From assembly GCF_001667885.1 (NCBI RefSeq), contig NZ_LZJW01000019.1:62001-126000 (forward strand): a stretch of 64,000 nt of DNA, given 5' to 3'. The stretch comes from Mycobacterium scrofulaceum (GTDB taxonomy: Bacteria > Actinomycetota > Actinomycetes > Mycobacteriales > Mycobacteriaceae). Positions 1 through 7,916 of this stretch are shown one piece after another (position 1 is the stretch's first letter; each line of letters opens with the position of its first letter). Under the pieces are notes generated by a model. It saw only the letters and a program-made list of their open reading frames with translations, did no database searches and was not told the DNA's origin. A program made the position numbers and the translations under genes.

Positions 1-668
<668 letters not shown>

Positions 669-672
<4 letters not shown>

Positions 673-1457
673 GCCCTGGGGTCGACGCGCGGCGGCGCGA
701 CCGTGCGATCAGCGTGCTGGGCGGGCCGACCACGGTGGTCGACATCGCGGGCCGGCGGATCGTGATGGATCCGACGTTCGACCCGCCCGGTGTGCACGCG
801 TACCTGACGAAGCTCACCGGCCCGGCGGTGAGCGCCGAAGCGCTCGGCCCGGTGGATGCGGTGTTGATCAGCCACGACCAGCATCCGGACAACCTCGACG
901 ACGACGGGCGCCGGATGGCCCTGGCCGCGCCGCTGGTGCTCACCCACCCCGGCGGCGCCGCCCGGCTGGGCCCGCCCGCGGTGGGGGTCGCGCCCTGGCA
1001 GACCTACGAGCTGTCCGAATCACTTGCGGTGCAAGCGGTTCCGGCGGTGCACGGGCCGGCCGACGGGCAGCGCGACGCGGGCGGCCATGTCAACTGCGAG
1101 GTGACCGGCTTCGTGCTGTCGGGGCGCGGCCTGCCCACCGTGTACCTCAGCGGCGACAACGCCTCGATGGCGGCGGTCAAGGACGTGGCCGACCGGGTGG
1201 GCGCCGTCGACGTCGCGGTGCTGTTCGCGGGCGCGGCCCGGGTGCCCACCAAGGAGCGCGGCCGGCCGCTGACGCTCACCTCGGCGCGCGCGGCCGCCGC
1301 CGCCGAGATCCTGGGCGCCCGCATCGTCATACCGGCGCACGTCGACGGCTGGGCCCACTTCAGCGAGGGCGCCGACGAGTTCGCGGCGGCCTTCGATCAG
1401 GCCGGGATCGGCGACCGGTTGCGGGTCGCCCCGCACGGGGAGTGGATCGACCTATAG
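669..1457 (+). CDS. MBL-fold (UlaG-like) metal-dependent hydrolase
   Basis: A 262-residue metallo-beta-lactamase-fold protein. The metal site motif SHDQHPDNLD near residue 65 corresponds to the family SHxHxDH region in a variant form. Later HGPADG and PAHVDGW supply further candidate metal ligands, and YLSGDNAS the Asp. The start at 669 was preferred over the upstream ATG at 645 because it overlaps the ligase stop as ATGA, a typical coupled junction. The gene ends in a 6-base overlap with the convergent hydratase gene. Family members include lactonases, phosphodiesterases and many uncharacterised enzymes; the substrate here is unknown. Confidence 0.85.
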
Positions 1458-2291
1458 CCGTCCCTCGACCCGCAGGTCGGGGTGCACCCAGTCGGGCGAG
1501 CGGCGCTCCTTGAACGCGCGGAAGCCCTCGCGGGCCTCGGCGTCGCTCAGGCTGCTGGTCATGCCGATGCGGTCGTAGAGGCCCAGGTAGCTGTCGATGC
1601 TGGACTTGATGACACCGCGGGCGCGCGGCGCGGTCCGACAGCACTGCGCGAGTAGCTCTTTCGCGGTGTCCAGCAGGTCCTCGTGCGGCACGACCCGGGT
1701 GACCAGGCCCCAGTCCAGGGCCTCGGCGGCGGTCAGCACCCGTCCGGTGAACATCAGGTCGCGGGTGCGCACGGGCCCGATGACGCGGGTGAGCATCTGG
1801 CTGTAATAGGTGTCGGCGTAGCCGCGGAACAGCTCGGGCACGCGGAAGGTGGCCCGTTCGCTGACCACCGACAGATCGCTGCACAGCGCGATCTGGAACC
1901 CGCCGCCCTGGCACAGGCCGTTGACCGCGGAGACGACGGGTTTGGCCGAGGTGCGCACCGTGTCGAACGGCGTGACGTCCATGCCCAGCGCGCCGCCGAA
2001 GGTGATCCAGTTGTCGGTCGCTCCCCCGCCGCCCATGTCGCCGCCGGGCGCGAACACGTCGCCCGTTCCGGTGATGAGGAGCCCGGCCAGGTCCGGGTCT
2101 TCGGCGACACGTCCGACGGCGTAACGGATCCCGAAGTACATCGCCGGGGTCAGGGCGTTACGCGCTTCGGGGCGGTCGATCGTGCACACCGCGATCGGCC
2201 CCTGGCGCTCGAAGGTCAGGTAGGGCGTGCCGAGCCAATCCCCCTCCGGCGGGCGGGGGGTGTCGTGCGAGGTCGGGGGAACCTGGGCCAC
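1452..2291 (-). CDS. Enoyl-CoA hydratase/isomerase family protein
   Basis: A 279-residue crotonase-fold protein. N-terminal TIDRPEARNALT is the usual crotonase opening; the oxyanion-hole segments are FAPGGDMGG and NGLCQGGGFQIALCSDL; EARE-GFRAFKERRSP is the standard C-terminal helix. The family acts on acyl-CoA thioesters in beta-oxidation or related pathways, in the cytosol. The GTG at 2291 (product VAQVPPTSHD) was preferred to farther upstream starts, which would add low-complexity Arg/Pro-rich sequence and run into the next gene. It converges on the MBL hydrolase gene with a 6-base overlap. The adjacent acyl-CoA ligase is consistent with a small acyl-CoA catabolic cluster, but the specific substrate is not visible. 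Confidence 0.87.
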   Translation of the reverse strand: MAQVPPTSHDTPRPPEGDWLGTPYLTFERQGPIAVCTIDRPEARNALTPAMYFGIRYAVGRVAEDPDLAGLLITGTGDVFAPGGDMGGGGATDNWITFGGALGMDVTPFDTVRTSAKPVVSAVNGLCQGGGFQIALCSDLSVVSERATFRVPELFRGYADTYYSQMLTRVIGPVRTRDLMFTGRVLTAAEALDWGLVTRVVPHEDLLDTAKELLAQCCRTAPRARGVIKSSIDSYLGLYDRIGMTSSLSDAEAREGFRAFKERRSPDWVHPDLRVEGRL

Positions 2292-2344
2292 GGGATTCCT
2301 CTCGGGTCGGTCGCTACTGTCGCTCTTACAGTAGCGGTGCCGAT

Positions 2345-2638
2345 CTACGCGTACGCCAGCGTGGCCGTCGCGCTGGTCTGCGCTGCGTCGTCGAGCAGGG
2401 TCGCGAGCGTGTCCTGCAACGCGGCCGTGGCCTCGGCCACCGGCTTGTCGCAGAACCGGCATTGCACGGTGAACCTCGGTTGGTCGTCTTCGTCCGGCCA
2501 GAACCGGCGGGGGCCCACCTGGGCGCCGGGGTCGAAGGCGACCGCCTGGTGCGGGGCATCCTTGAGCAGCCTGCCGACGGGATGGCCTTGCGGGCATTCG
2601 AGTTTCAGGATGCCGATGCCCTCTTGGTTTCCTACCAT
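2345..2638 (-). CDS. Small hypothetical protein with a possible zinc site
   Basis: A 97-residue protein of unknown function. It contains LECPQGHPVG and VQCRFCDKP, giving a Cys/His plus CxxC arrangement that could bind zinc, separated by about 35 residues. The C-terminal half is an Ala/Thr-rich predicted helix. No signal peptide or membrane segment is seen. The ATG at 2638 (MVGNQEGIG) was chosen because the longer frame upstream is Arg-rich and overlaps the divergent promoter region. It lies 53 bp upstream of the enoyl-CoA hydratase gene on the same strand and could be co-transcribed with it. Confidence 0.6.
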   Translation of the reverse strand: MVGNQEGIGILKLECPQGHPVGRLLKDAPHQAVAFDPGAQVGPRRFWPDEDDQPRFTVQCRFCDKPVAEATAALQDTLATLLDDAAQTSATATLAYA

Positions 2639-2788
2639 CTTTACCGTCCTTTGTTGAGCGCGCCCAGCCGCGGTCTTATGGTGGCCCACTGGGTGCGACC
2701 AGGCAAGGGTGACGGGCGCCCGCCGACGCTCCGAAGAGTAGGAATATCCCTGATATCTGTCGAACGTGCGGTCCATTACCGTGAGGCA

Positions 2789-3085
2789 ATGGCTGTCGCC
2801 GGCGCGGACGCGGGACGCTTCCTGGTCGAGTGGTATGGCCACCCGGCGCAAGCTCATTCCATCAGCGACATCGCCGGACGTCTTAACGACGGTGCGGCGT
2901 GCGTTGCAGCGAGCGGCACCCGGGTCCGGTTGTTGATGGCACTCGCCGTTCCGGAAGACGACTACGCGTTCGGCATCTTCGCCGCCGACTCGGCTGAAAC
3001 CGTCGCCAAGCTATGCGAAGGCGCCGGCGCCCGCGCGGAACGCATCAGCGCTGTCGTCGGGTGGCCGGTCGTCTTCGACTTTTGA
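2789..3085 (+). CDS. DUF4242-like small alpha/beta protein (SCO4226-type nickel-binding family resemblance)
   Basis: A 98-residue protein. The pattern FLVEWYG near the start, VRLLMALAVPEDDYAFGIFAADSAETV in the middle (given here only as a location, residues 44-70), and AGARAERISAVVGW at the end match the layout of DUF4242 proteins: a ferredoxin-like fold whose actinobacterial members include a nickel-binding protein. The start at 2789 gives the compact domain length expected for the family; longer upstream reading is not needed. Function in mycobacteria is unknown; the family match is by eye and should be treated as probable only. Confidence 0.6.
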   Translation: MAVAGADAGRFLVEWYGHPAQAHSISDIAGRLNDGAACVAASGTRVRLLMALAVPEDDYAFGIFAADSAETVAKLCEGAGARAERISAVVGWPVVFDF

Positions 3086-3116
3086 GTTACTCCGATCGTG
3101 TGCCGATGCGGCGCGC

Positions 3117-3656
3117 CTACTGCGGTACCTGGGGTGCGATTTTCCGGGCGAGGTCGATGGCCGCTGAATTCGCCTGCTCGGGTGAGAGTCTCAGCACGGC
3201 GACTTGGACCGTGTTGGACCTGTTGCCGGCAGCGAATTCGACCATCCCACCCCCCATCAGCCGCATGCCATCCGGTCCGGGTGTTGTCACAGCGGGGAAT
3301 TCGGCTTGCGAGGGCCGCAGCGTGTTGTTGGGCGCCGTACCGGGATTGCTGATCTCGATGGACACCGATTCCTCTGTAGTCGGGTTCTCCCACGAGCAAC
3401 CACCCATGTCCGGCTGTTTGCCGGTCGACTTGCCCGGCACGGTCGTCCCTAGCAGTGTCGAGATGTCTTGTGGCGACAGCATCGAGCAGGCGTCGATGGG
3501 CCTGGCGACGTGGGTGGTGGTGGCCGAGCCCGCAGGGCCCGACACGCTTCGCGATTGGCAGCCCGCCACCGCACAGCTCACGATGACGGCGAGACCAACC
3601 GGTACCGCCACCGCGATGTCGAGCGCAGACAGGACATGGTCGCCCTTCGTTACCAT
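3117..3656 (-). CDS. DUF3558-like exported lipoprotein
   Basis: A 179-residue protein with a signal peptide ending in a canonical lipobox, VAGC, at about residue 32, so it should be lipid-anchored on the outside of the plasma membrane. The mature part has IDACSMLSPQDISTLLG and GGCSWENP, the paired Cys segments typical of mycobacterial DUF3558 lipoproteins (LpqN/LprB-like), followed by a region ending in RKIAPQVPQ. The start at 3656 (MVTKGDHVL) was chosen over an upstream ATG at 3707 because it gives a normal-length n-region. Function is unknown. It leads into the cluster of exported repeat proteins on the same strand. Confidence 0.75.
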   Translation of the reverse strand: MVTKGDHVLSALDIAVAVPVGLAVIVSCAVAGCQSRSVSGPAGSATTTHVARPIDACSMLSPQDISTLLGTTVPGKSTGKQPDMGGCSWENPTTEESVSIEISNPGTAPNNTLRPSQAEFPAVTTPGPDGMRLMGGGMVEFAAGNRSNTVQVAVLRLSPEQANSAAIDLARKIAPQVPQ

Positions 3657-3715
3657 CAGGCCCCCTCGTCTTGGAACACGCCAGGATTCACGTCGCGGTC
3701 GCTTCATGCCGCGCT

Positions 3716-4714
3716 TCAGTGGGAGCCCATGTCGACGGTCCAGTAATGTCCCCTCGGGCCGCCGACGAAGTGCGCCGCGCCGGCATCGGTGAGGACGGTC
3801 GGGTTGCCGCCTGGGTTGGCTGCACAGGCCAAAATCTTGTTGCGGTGACCCCAGTTGTTAGCGCCGCCGTCATCTTGCATCCAGAACTGCAGGGCGGCCG
3901 CTTCCGAGGGGAACCCGTCGGCGACGATCTCCCCGGTGTTCGAGTATCCGGCCTGGGTGATGGGTCCGCCCTGATCCGTGGTCAGGCCTCCGCTCGCGGT
4001 CTTATGCATGTTCGGATAATTGTCGACCGCACTAGCGTCCATCGTGGCGATGAAGCCGTTGTGGGTTGCCGCCGTGTTGTCCAACGCCCCCGAATCGGCA
4101 AACGGTTTCGGGCAGGGGTTCATAAACGCGCCGGAGGTGTCCCATTTGTTGCCTTGCTTGTCCGTGGGGTGCGGGGGATATTTGCCGGGATTCAGCCGAG
4201 CGTCGTTGACCGCGGCGAGCAAGGCCGCATCGGGCCCGCCGCTCCCCTTGGCCGCTGGGGCTCCACCGGGATTGAAGCCGGCCTCCGGTTTGAGACCACC
4301 CGTGTTGCCGACACCGGCGTCGGCGTTCTCCTGCCACGTTTGTTGCCGCCGCTGCGGACTCACGCACACCGCATCACCGTCGAACGCCTCGCGCCACACC
4401 AAACCCGAAGTGCAGGTCTTCGGCCCATAAGCGCCGCCAGGCACATAGCCCACACCCTTTGCGGCGGCATTGTTTTCGTCCTGAACGGTCTGGGCGATGT
4501 TCGAAGGTACGCAAACCATATCGTTCGCTCGCGCTTTGCGCGGAACCAAATTGGCCATGTCGTTGGGAATGCAACCACCGTTCGCCGACGCGGTCGGTAA
4601 CACCGTCACACCGCTCAGCACGGTGGCCGCCGCCACCCACAATGGCAACATAAGCAACCGCAACCCGGCTAGCAGCGGATTACGCGCAGCTTGCGATGTC
4701 GTACTCACCGACAT
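3716..4714 (-). CDS. Exported protein: two Cys-repeat modules plus CAP/SCP domain
   Basis: A 332-residue secreted protein. A signal peptide (cleavage near TASANGG) is followed by two copies of a module with the pattern C-x3-G-LVWREA-x3-GDAVCV-x-P-x3-R-x6-EN; the first copy is degenerate (LVPRKARANDMVCV), the second is canonical (GLVWREAFDGDAVCV). From about residue 160 a CAP/SCP-like domain follows: AAVNDARLNPGKYPP, TAATHNGFIATMD, SNTGEIVADGF and NNWGHRNKILACA resemble the four CAP signature segments including the conserved His/Glu positions. A strong ribosome site (AGGAG, 6 nt spacing) supports the start. Three neighbours share the repeat. CAP proteins act extracellularly in many roles; none can be assigned here. 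Confidence 0.82.
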   Translation of the reverse strand: MSVSTTSQAARNPLLAGLRLLMLPLWVAAATVLSGVTVLPTASANGGCIPNDMANLVPRKARANDMVCVPSNIAQTVQDENNAAAKGVGYVPGGAYGPKTCTSGLVWREAFDGDAVCVSPQRRQQTWQENADAGVGNTGGLKPEAGFNPGGAPAAKGSGGPDAALLAAVNDARLNPGKYPPHPTDKQGNKWDTSGAFMNPCPKPFADSGALDNTAATHNGFIATMDASAVDNYPNMHKTASGGLTTDQGGPITQAGYSNTGEIVADGFPSEAAALQFWMQDDGGANNWGHRNKILACAANPGGNPTVLTDAGAAHFVGGPRGHYWTVDMGSH

Positions 4715-4852
4715 GAGAAGCTCCTCTCAATTCACCTGCTACCTGACGCTATGCGCAGCGGGATGGTCGGGGAAATAGGGTGTTTCCCTATGGGTTTCGA
4801 GCCAGAGCACGTGCAACGCGCACCAAAGGCGGTTCGGTGAAGGCGCACGAAA

Positions 4853-5326
4853 CTAGCCGATGTCGTTGGGTGGCGGCGGATACGGTGGACAGTAACCCGC
4901 GTGCTGCTGTGCGCCGAGGACCGTGCCGCACCGGTACCCATTCCAGTCGAGGTTTTCTCGCCGGGTGTCGGGCGTTACGCAAACCGTGTCGCCGTCGAAC
5001 GCCTCCCGCCACACCGATCCCTGCTTACAACTCTGCGGCCCATAAGGGCCGTTGGGATCGCGCCGGTCGGCGGCCGCGGCGTTCTCTTGTAATGTGCGGG
5101 TGCGATCACCCGGGCGAACACACACAGCGTCACCGGCCCGCGCCTCCCGCCATACCAGGCCTTGCACACATGTATTGGGCCCATACGGCAGGTTCGGGTC
5201 CGCCCGCGATGGGGCTACAGCGAATGCGATTGCGCCCGCTGCCACCGCCGCCAAGAGGCAGGAGGTATGGGCAAGCTTGTGCATGTCGACTCCGGCACTG
5301 CGCTTGAGCCGGTAAGGGACTGGCAT
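4853..5326 (-). CDS. Exported protein with two Cys-repeat modules and a Pro-rich end
   Basis: A 157-residue protein. A hydrophobic signal segment ends at APSRADP, and nearly all of the mature protein consists of two repeats: YGPNTCVQGLVWREARAG then GDAVCV, and YGPQSCKQGSVWREAFDG then GDTVCV. Each repeat has two Cys 16 residues apart, suggesting one disulfide per module outside the cytoplasm. The tail is GYCPPYPPPPNDIG. The start at 5326 is supported by GGGGAG at 6 nt spacing; an internal ATG at 5284 would also leave a functional signal peptide. It is the minimal member of the four-gene repeat family and looks like the bare repeat without an effector domain. Function unknown. Confidence 0.78.
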   Translation of the reverse strand: MPVPYRLKRSAGVDMHKLAHTSCLLAAVAAGAIAFAVAPSRADPNLPYGPNTCVQGLVWREARAGDAVCVRPGDRTRTLQENAAAADRRDPNGPYGPQSCKQGSVWREAFDGDTVCVTPDTRRENLDWNGYRCGTVLGAQQHAGYCPPYPPPPNDIG

Positions 5327-5417
5327 GAGACGCTCCCCTCTCTTGGTTCTGGCGGAACCGGAAGTGCCCTCCACCGCAGGGCTGCACCCTTTTGGCGACT
5401 CCTGCTGCAGCAGCCGG

Positions 5418-6116
5418 TTATTGGTCGCAGACGAACTTGGCGACCGAGTCCCAGTTGCCGTTGTGGATCCCCGCGTTTCCAGGACCGAAGTCTTCATAGC
5501 CGCCGCGCGCGCTGCCGTCGGGGTGGATCATGCCCGCGTATCTACTGTTCCAGCCGTTGTTCCAGATCACGCTGAAGCCGATGTCACTGCCCCTGATGCC
5601 TGGCCCCGCGTTGATGGTCCCTTTGACCTCGGGTCCGCCGTGTCCCTCGAAACTGGCCTGGCCGGTCAATGATGTGTACGCGAAGACCTTGTAGCCGTTG
5701 TCTTCAGCGAGGATCAGTTCGTCAGTGACGCCGCGCCACTTCTGACATGCGCCTGCGGCCGTAACCGTTCGAGAGGCCGCGGCCGCGTTGTCGGCGGCCG
5801 CCTGATCGCGCACGTCGGGCGTCACGCAGACCGCGTCGCCCGAATAGGCATTGCGCCAAACGAAACCGGGCTTGCACACGTTGCCGCCACCAGGTTGGAC
5901 GTTTTGTGCCGCGACGGCATTCTGTTGTGCGGTCTTGTCCCAGACTTCAGGCGTGACACAGACCGCATCCCCCGGCCGCGCGGCGCGCCACACGAAGCCG
6001 GGCTTACACGCAGGAGCCGGTGGGTCGGCCTTTGCAGCCGGCGCTTCGACGAGCAGAGTCGCGCCGCAAAGGATGATGGTGCAGAGCACTGTCCCCGGCA
6101 TGGGTCTCGTTGACAT
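5418..6116 (-). CDS. Exported protein: two Cys-repeat modules plus unknown C-terminal domain
   Basis: A 232-residue protein with a signal peptide (cleavage near AAKADPP), then two repeats, CKPGFVWRAARPGDAVCV and CKPGFVWRNAYSGDAVCV, each followed by P-E/D-V-x-D and an Asn/Ala-rich helix. The C-terminal 110 residues (from about ACQKWRGVTDELILAEDNG) contain two Cys near the ends and many Gly/Trp/Asn (VIWNNGWNSRYAGMIHPDG), suggesting a small beta-rich domain that I do not recognise. The start at 6116 is backed by AAAGGA upstream; an in-frame ATG at 6149 has no better site. Same strand as the other two minus-strand repeat genes, spacing about 90 bp. Confidence 0.76.
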   Translation of the reverse strand: MSTRPMPGTVLCTIILCGATLLVEAPAAKADPPAPACKPGFVWRAARPGDAVCVTPEVWDKTAQQNAVAAQNVQPGGGNVCKPGFVWRNAYSGDAVCVTPDVRDQAAADNAAAASRTVTAAGACQKWRGVTDELILAEDNGYKVFAYTSLTGQASFEGHGGPEVKGTINAGPGIRGSDIGFSVIWNNGWNSRYAGMIHPDGSARGGYEDFGPGNAGIHNGNWDSVAKFVCDQ

Positions 6117-6265
6117 GGAGGTCCTTTCGGCTGCACACGGGTTCGACACCGTGCGGTTCTCACGCTATGCGTGGCCAGACAACCGGTGATATCAGTGATT
6201 TCCCTATAATTTGGCGTGGTCCTGCGGCGTCGGCCCCGAGCACAGGCTCCCCACAGGACCAGCCC

Positions 6266-6763
6266 TTAAAAGGGTCGGACGGATCGTGTATCCACCTGCA
6301 TGCCGTGGCCGGTACGGTCATTGGTGAAGCTGACGGTGTCCGCGGTCGCAGTGACGGCCCACCCTTGGGCTTCGTACTTGCCGGGCCTCAGCTCGAACTT
6401 GCCCGCAAGCGCTCCGAGGTCGGCGTCCACGAATTGAAACTTTCCGTCGGCACTGATGCTCACGGTGTGGAACGGTCTGCCGGCCGGGTTGATGGGCCAG
6501 CTGTCAGAGGAGGTTTGGCATGCGACCAGTTCGGCATTGATAGAACAACCAATAGCGTTCGATGCCGTGGTCACCCGCACGTAGCCCTGGTCGTTGGCGG
6601 TCAATGAGCTGGGTGGCGTCGGGGGCGGCGAGGTGGAGGTCAGCTGATACGACTGCGGCGCGGTAATCGCCATGGTGGTCGCTCCTGCTAGGGCCACGGC
6701 GACGACGGCGATCAGCGGCATGATCACATATCGGACGTCCCTGGCGGTGACTCGATTCCGCAT
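6266..6763 (-). CDS. Hypothetical exported or membrane-anchored protein
   Basis: A 165-residue protein. Residues 12-33 (VIMPLIAVVAVALAGATT region) form one hydrophobic segment after a basic N-terminus, so it is either a signal peptide or a single anchor. A Ser/Pro/Thr linker (TSTSPPPTPPSS) leads into a domain with GCSINAELVACQTSSDSWP, two Cys about eight residues apart, and ends in a beta-rich part KFELRPGKYEAQGW. The pattern resembles many mycobacterial exported proteins of unknown function. It lies between the minus-strand repeat genes and the divergent MmpS-like repeat gene and lacks the Cys repeat itself. Confidence 0.65.
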   Translation of the reverse strand: MRNRVTARDVRYVIMPLIAVVAVALAGATTMAITAPQSYQLTSTSPPPTPPSSLTANDQGYVRVTTASNAIGCSINAELVACQTSSDSWPINPAGRPFHTVSISADGKFQFVDADLGALAGKFELRPGKYEAQGWAVTATADTVSFTNDRTGHGMQVDTRSVRPF

Positions 6764-6981
6764 CCGGCCCCTGTCGCTCGGAGGTTCGAGGTAGCGACCG
6801 ATGCTAGCGCCGAATTGGTCCGCGCCACATCAGGGAAACCCCTACATTGCGACCGCTTTCCGTGAAAGCGGCCGCGGCGCGCGGCGCCCGCAGCGCCAGT
6901 CCGGAATTAAATAGGGAAACTCCGTATTCCATCCCCATCGCGGCGGCGCTAGCTTTCAAACGGCGACCAAAGGAAACGTCG

Positions 6982-7737
6982 ATGGGGGTCATTCTCATGT
7001 CTTGTCACGCGCCAGTAGGGGGCGCTTCCCTGACACAGTCCGGCCGCGAGGCAACGCGGGCAGCACGCAAACTGGGGGTGGGATTGATACCCGTGCTCTA
7101 TGGGGCCGCTCTTACCGTCCTGGGCCCGGTGGCGGCGCCCACCGCTTCGGCGAATGGCGGCTGCATTCCCGGGGACGCACCCGGGCTGGTTCCGCGTCAG
7201 GCCCGACCGGGTGACAACGTCTGCGTCTCGCCCGCAATTGCGGCGGAAGTCCAGGCCGAAAATGCCGCCGCAGCCGACGGCAAGGGCTACGCCGGTGGCG
7301 GCGCGTACGGACCAAAGACGTGCGTTTCAGGGTTGGTGTGGCGCGAGGCGTACGACGGCGACGCGGTGTGCGTCAGCCCGCAACGGCGCTCCGAAACGTG
7401 GCAGGAGAACGCCAACGCCGGGGTCGGCGCCACCGGTGGATTGAAGCCGCAGACCAATCCCGCTGCGGCGGGCGGACATACGGTCACCTATCAGGTTCTT
7501 GGCGCGGGTGACGTCTTCTCCGCCATTCCCGACCCCGGCACCCCGGTGTATCCGGCGAGCACCACCACGTGGGTTCCCACACCGTGGTCGCAGACCGTGC
7601 AGGTGACCGGAAGCAAGTTTCTGGCCTTGAATTACACCGATCATCACGGCACGCATGACTGCTCGATTCTGGTGGACGGCCAACCCGTGCACCTCACCGA
7701 GCACACGCCGGGACGCTGCGCCTACCAGATACCCTGA
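6982..7737 (+). CDS. Exported protein: two Cys-repeat modules plus MmpS-like C-terminal domain
   Basis: A 251-residue protein. After a signal segment (cleavage near PTASANGG) come a degenerate repeat (LVPRQARPGDNVCV) and a canonical one (GLVWREAYDGDAVCV), closely matching the CAP-domain paralogue at 3716-4714, including the following QENANAGVGATGGLKP. From about residue 165 the sequence HTVTYQVLG, TPWSQTVQV and CSILVDGQPV matches the layout of the MmpS periplasmic beta domain (VTYEVxG ... PWS ... CxIxVDG). MmpS proteins partner MmpL lipid transporters, but no mmpL gene is in this window. Start 6982 has AAAGGA at 7 nt; ATG 6997 is an alternative. It is transcribed away from the other repeat genes. 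Confidence 0.76.
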   Translation: MGVILMSCHAPVGGASLTQSGREATRAARKLGVGLIPVLYGAALTVLGPVAAPTASANGGCIPGDAPGLVPRQARPGDNVCVSPAIAAEVQAENAAAADGKGYAGGGAYGPKTCVSGLVWREAYDGDAVCVSPQRRSETWQENANAGVGATGGLKPQTNPAAAGGHTVTYQVLGAGDVFSAIPDPGTPVYPASTTTWVPTPWSQTVQVTGSKFLALNYTDHHGTHDCSILVDGQPVHLTEHTPGRCAYQIP

Positions 7738-7916
7738 TCTGTCCGCGGATTCGGTCACGGCCGCCCGTGCAGTCAGCACCCGCACGCCCCCGCCCGAGCC
7801 TGGTCGTTCGCGTTCAGCCATAAGGTGGTTTTGCCTATGCCCGCCTCTCCAGCAGCAGTAGGCACTTATCGGGGCCACCAGTTGGCTGCAACCAGGGCCC
7901 AGGCGGCCGATCCCCG

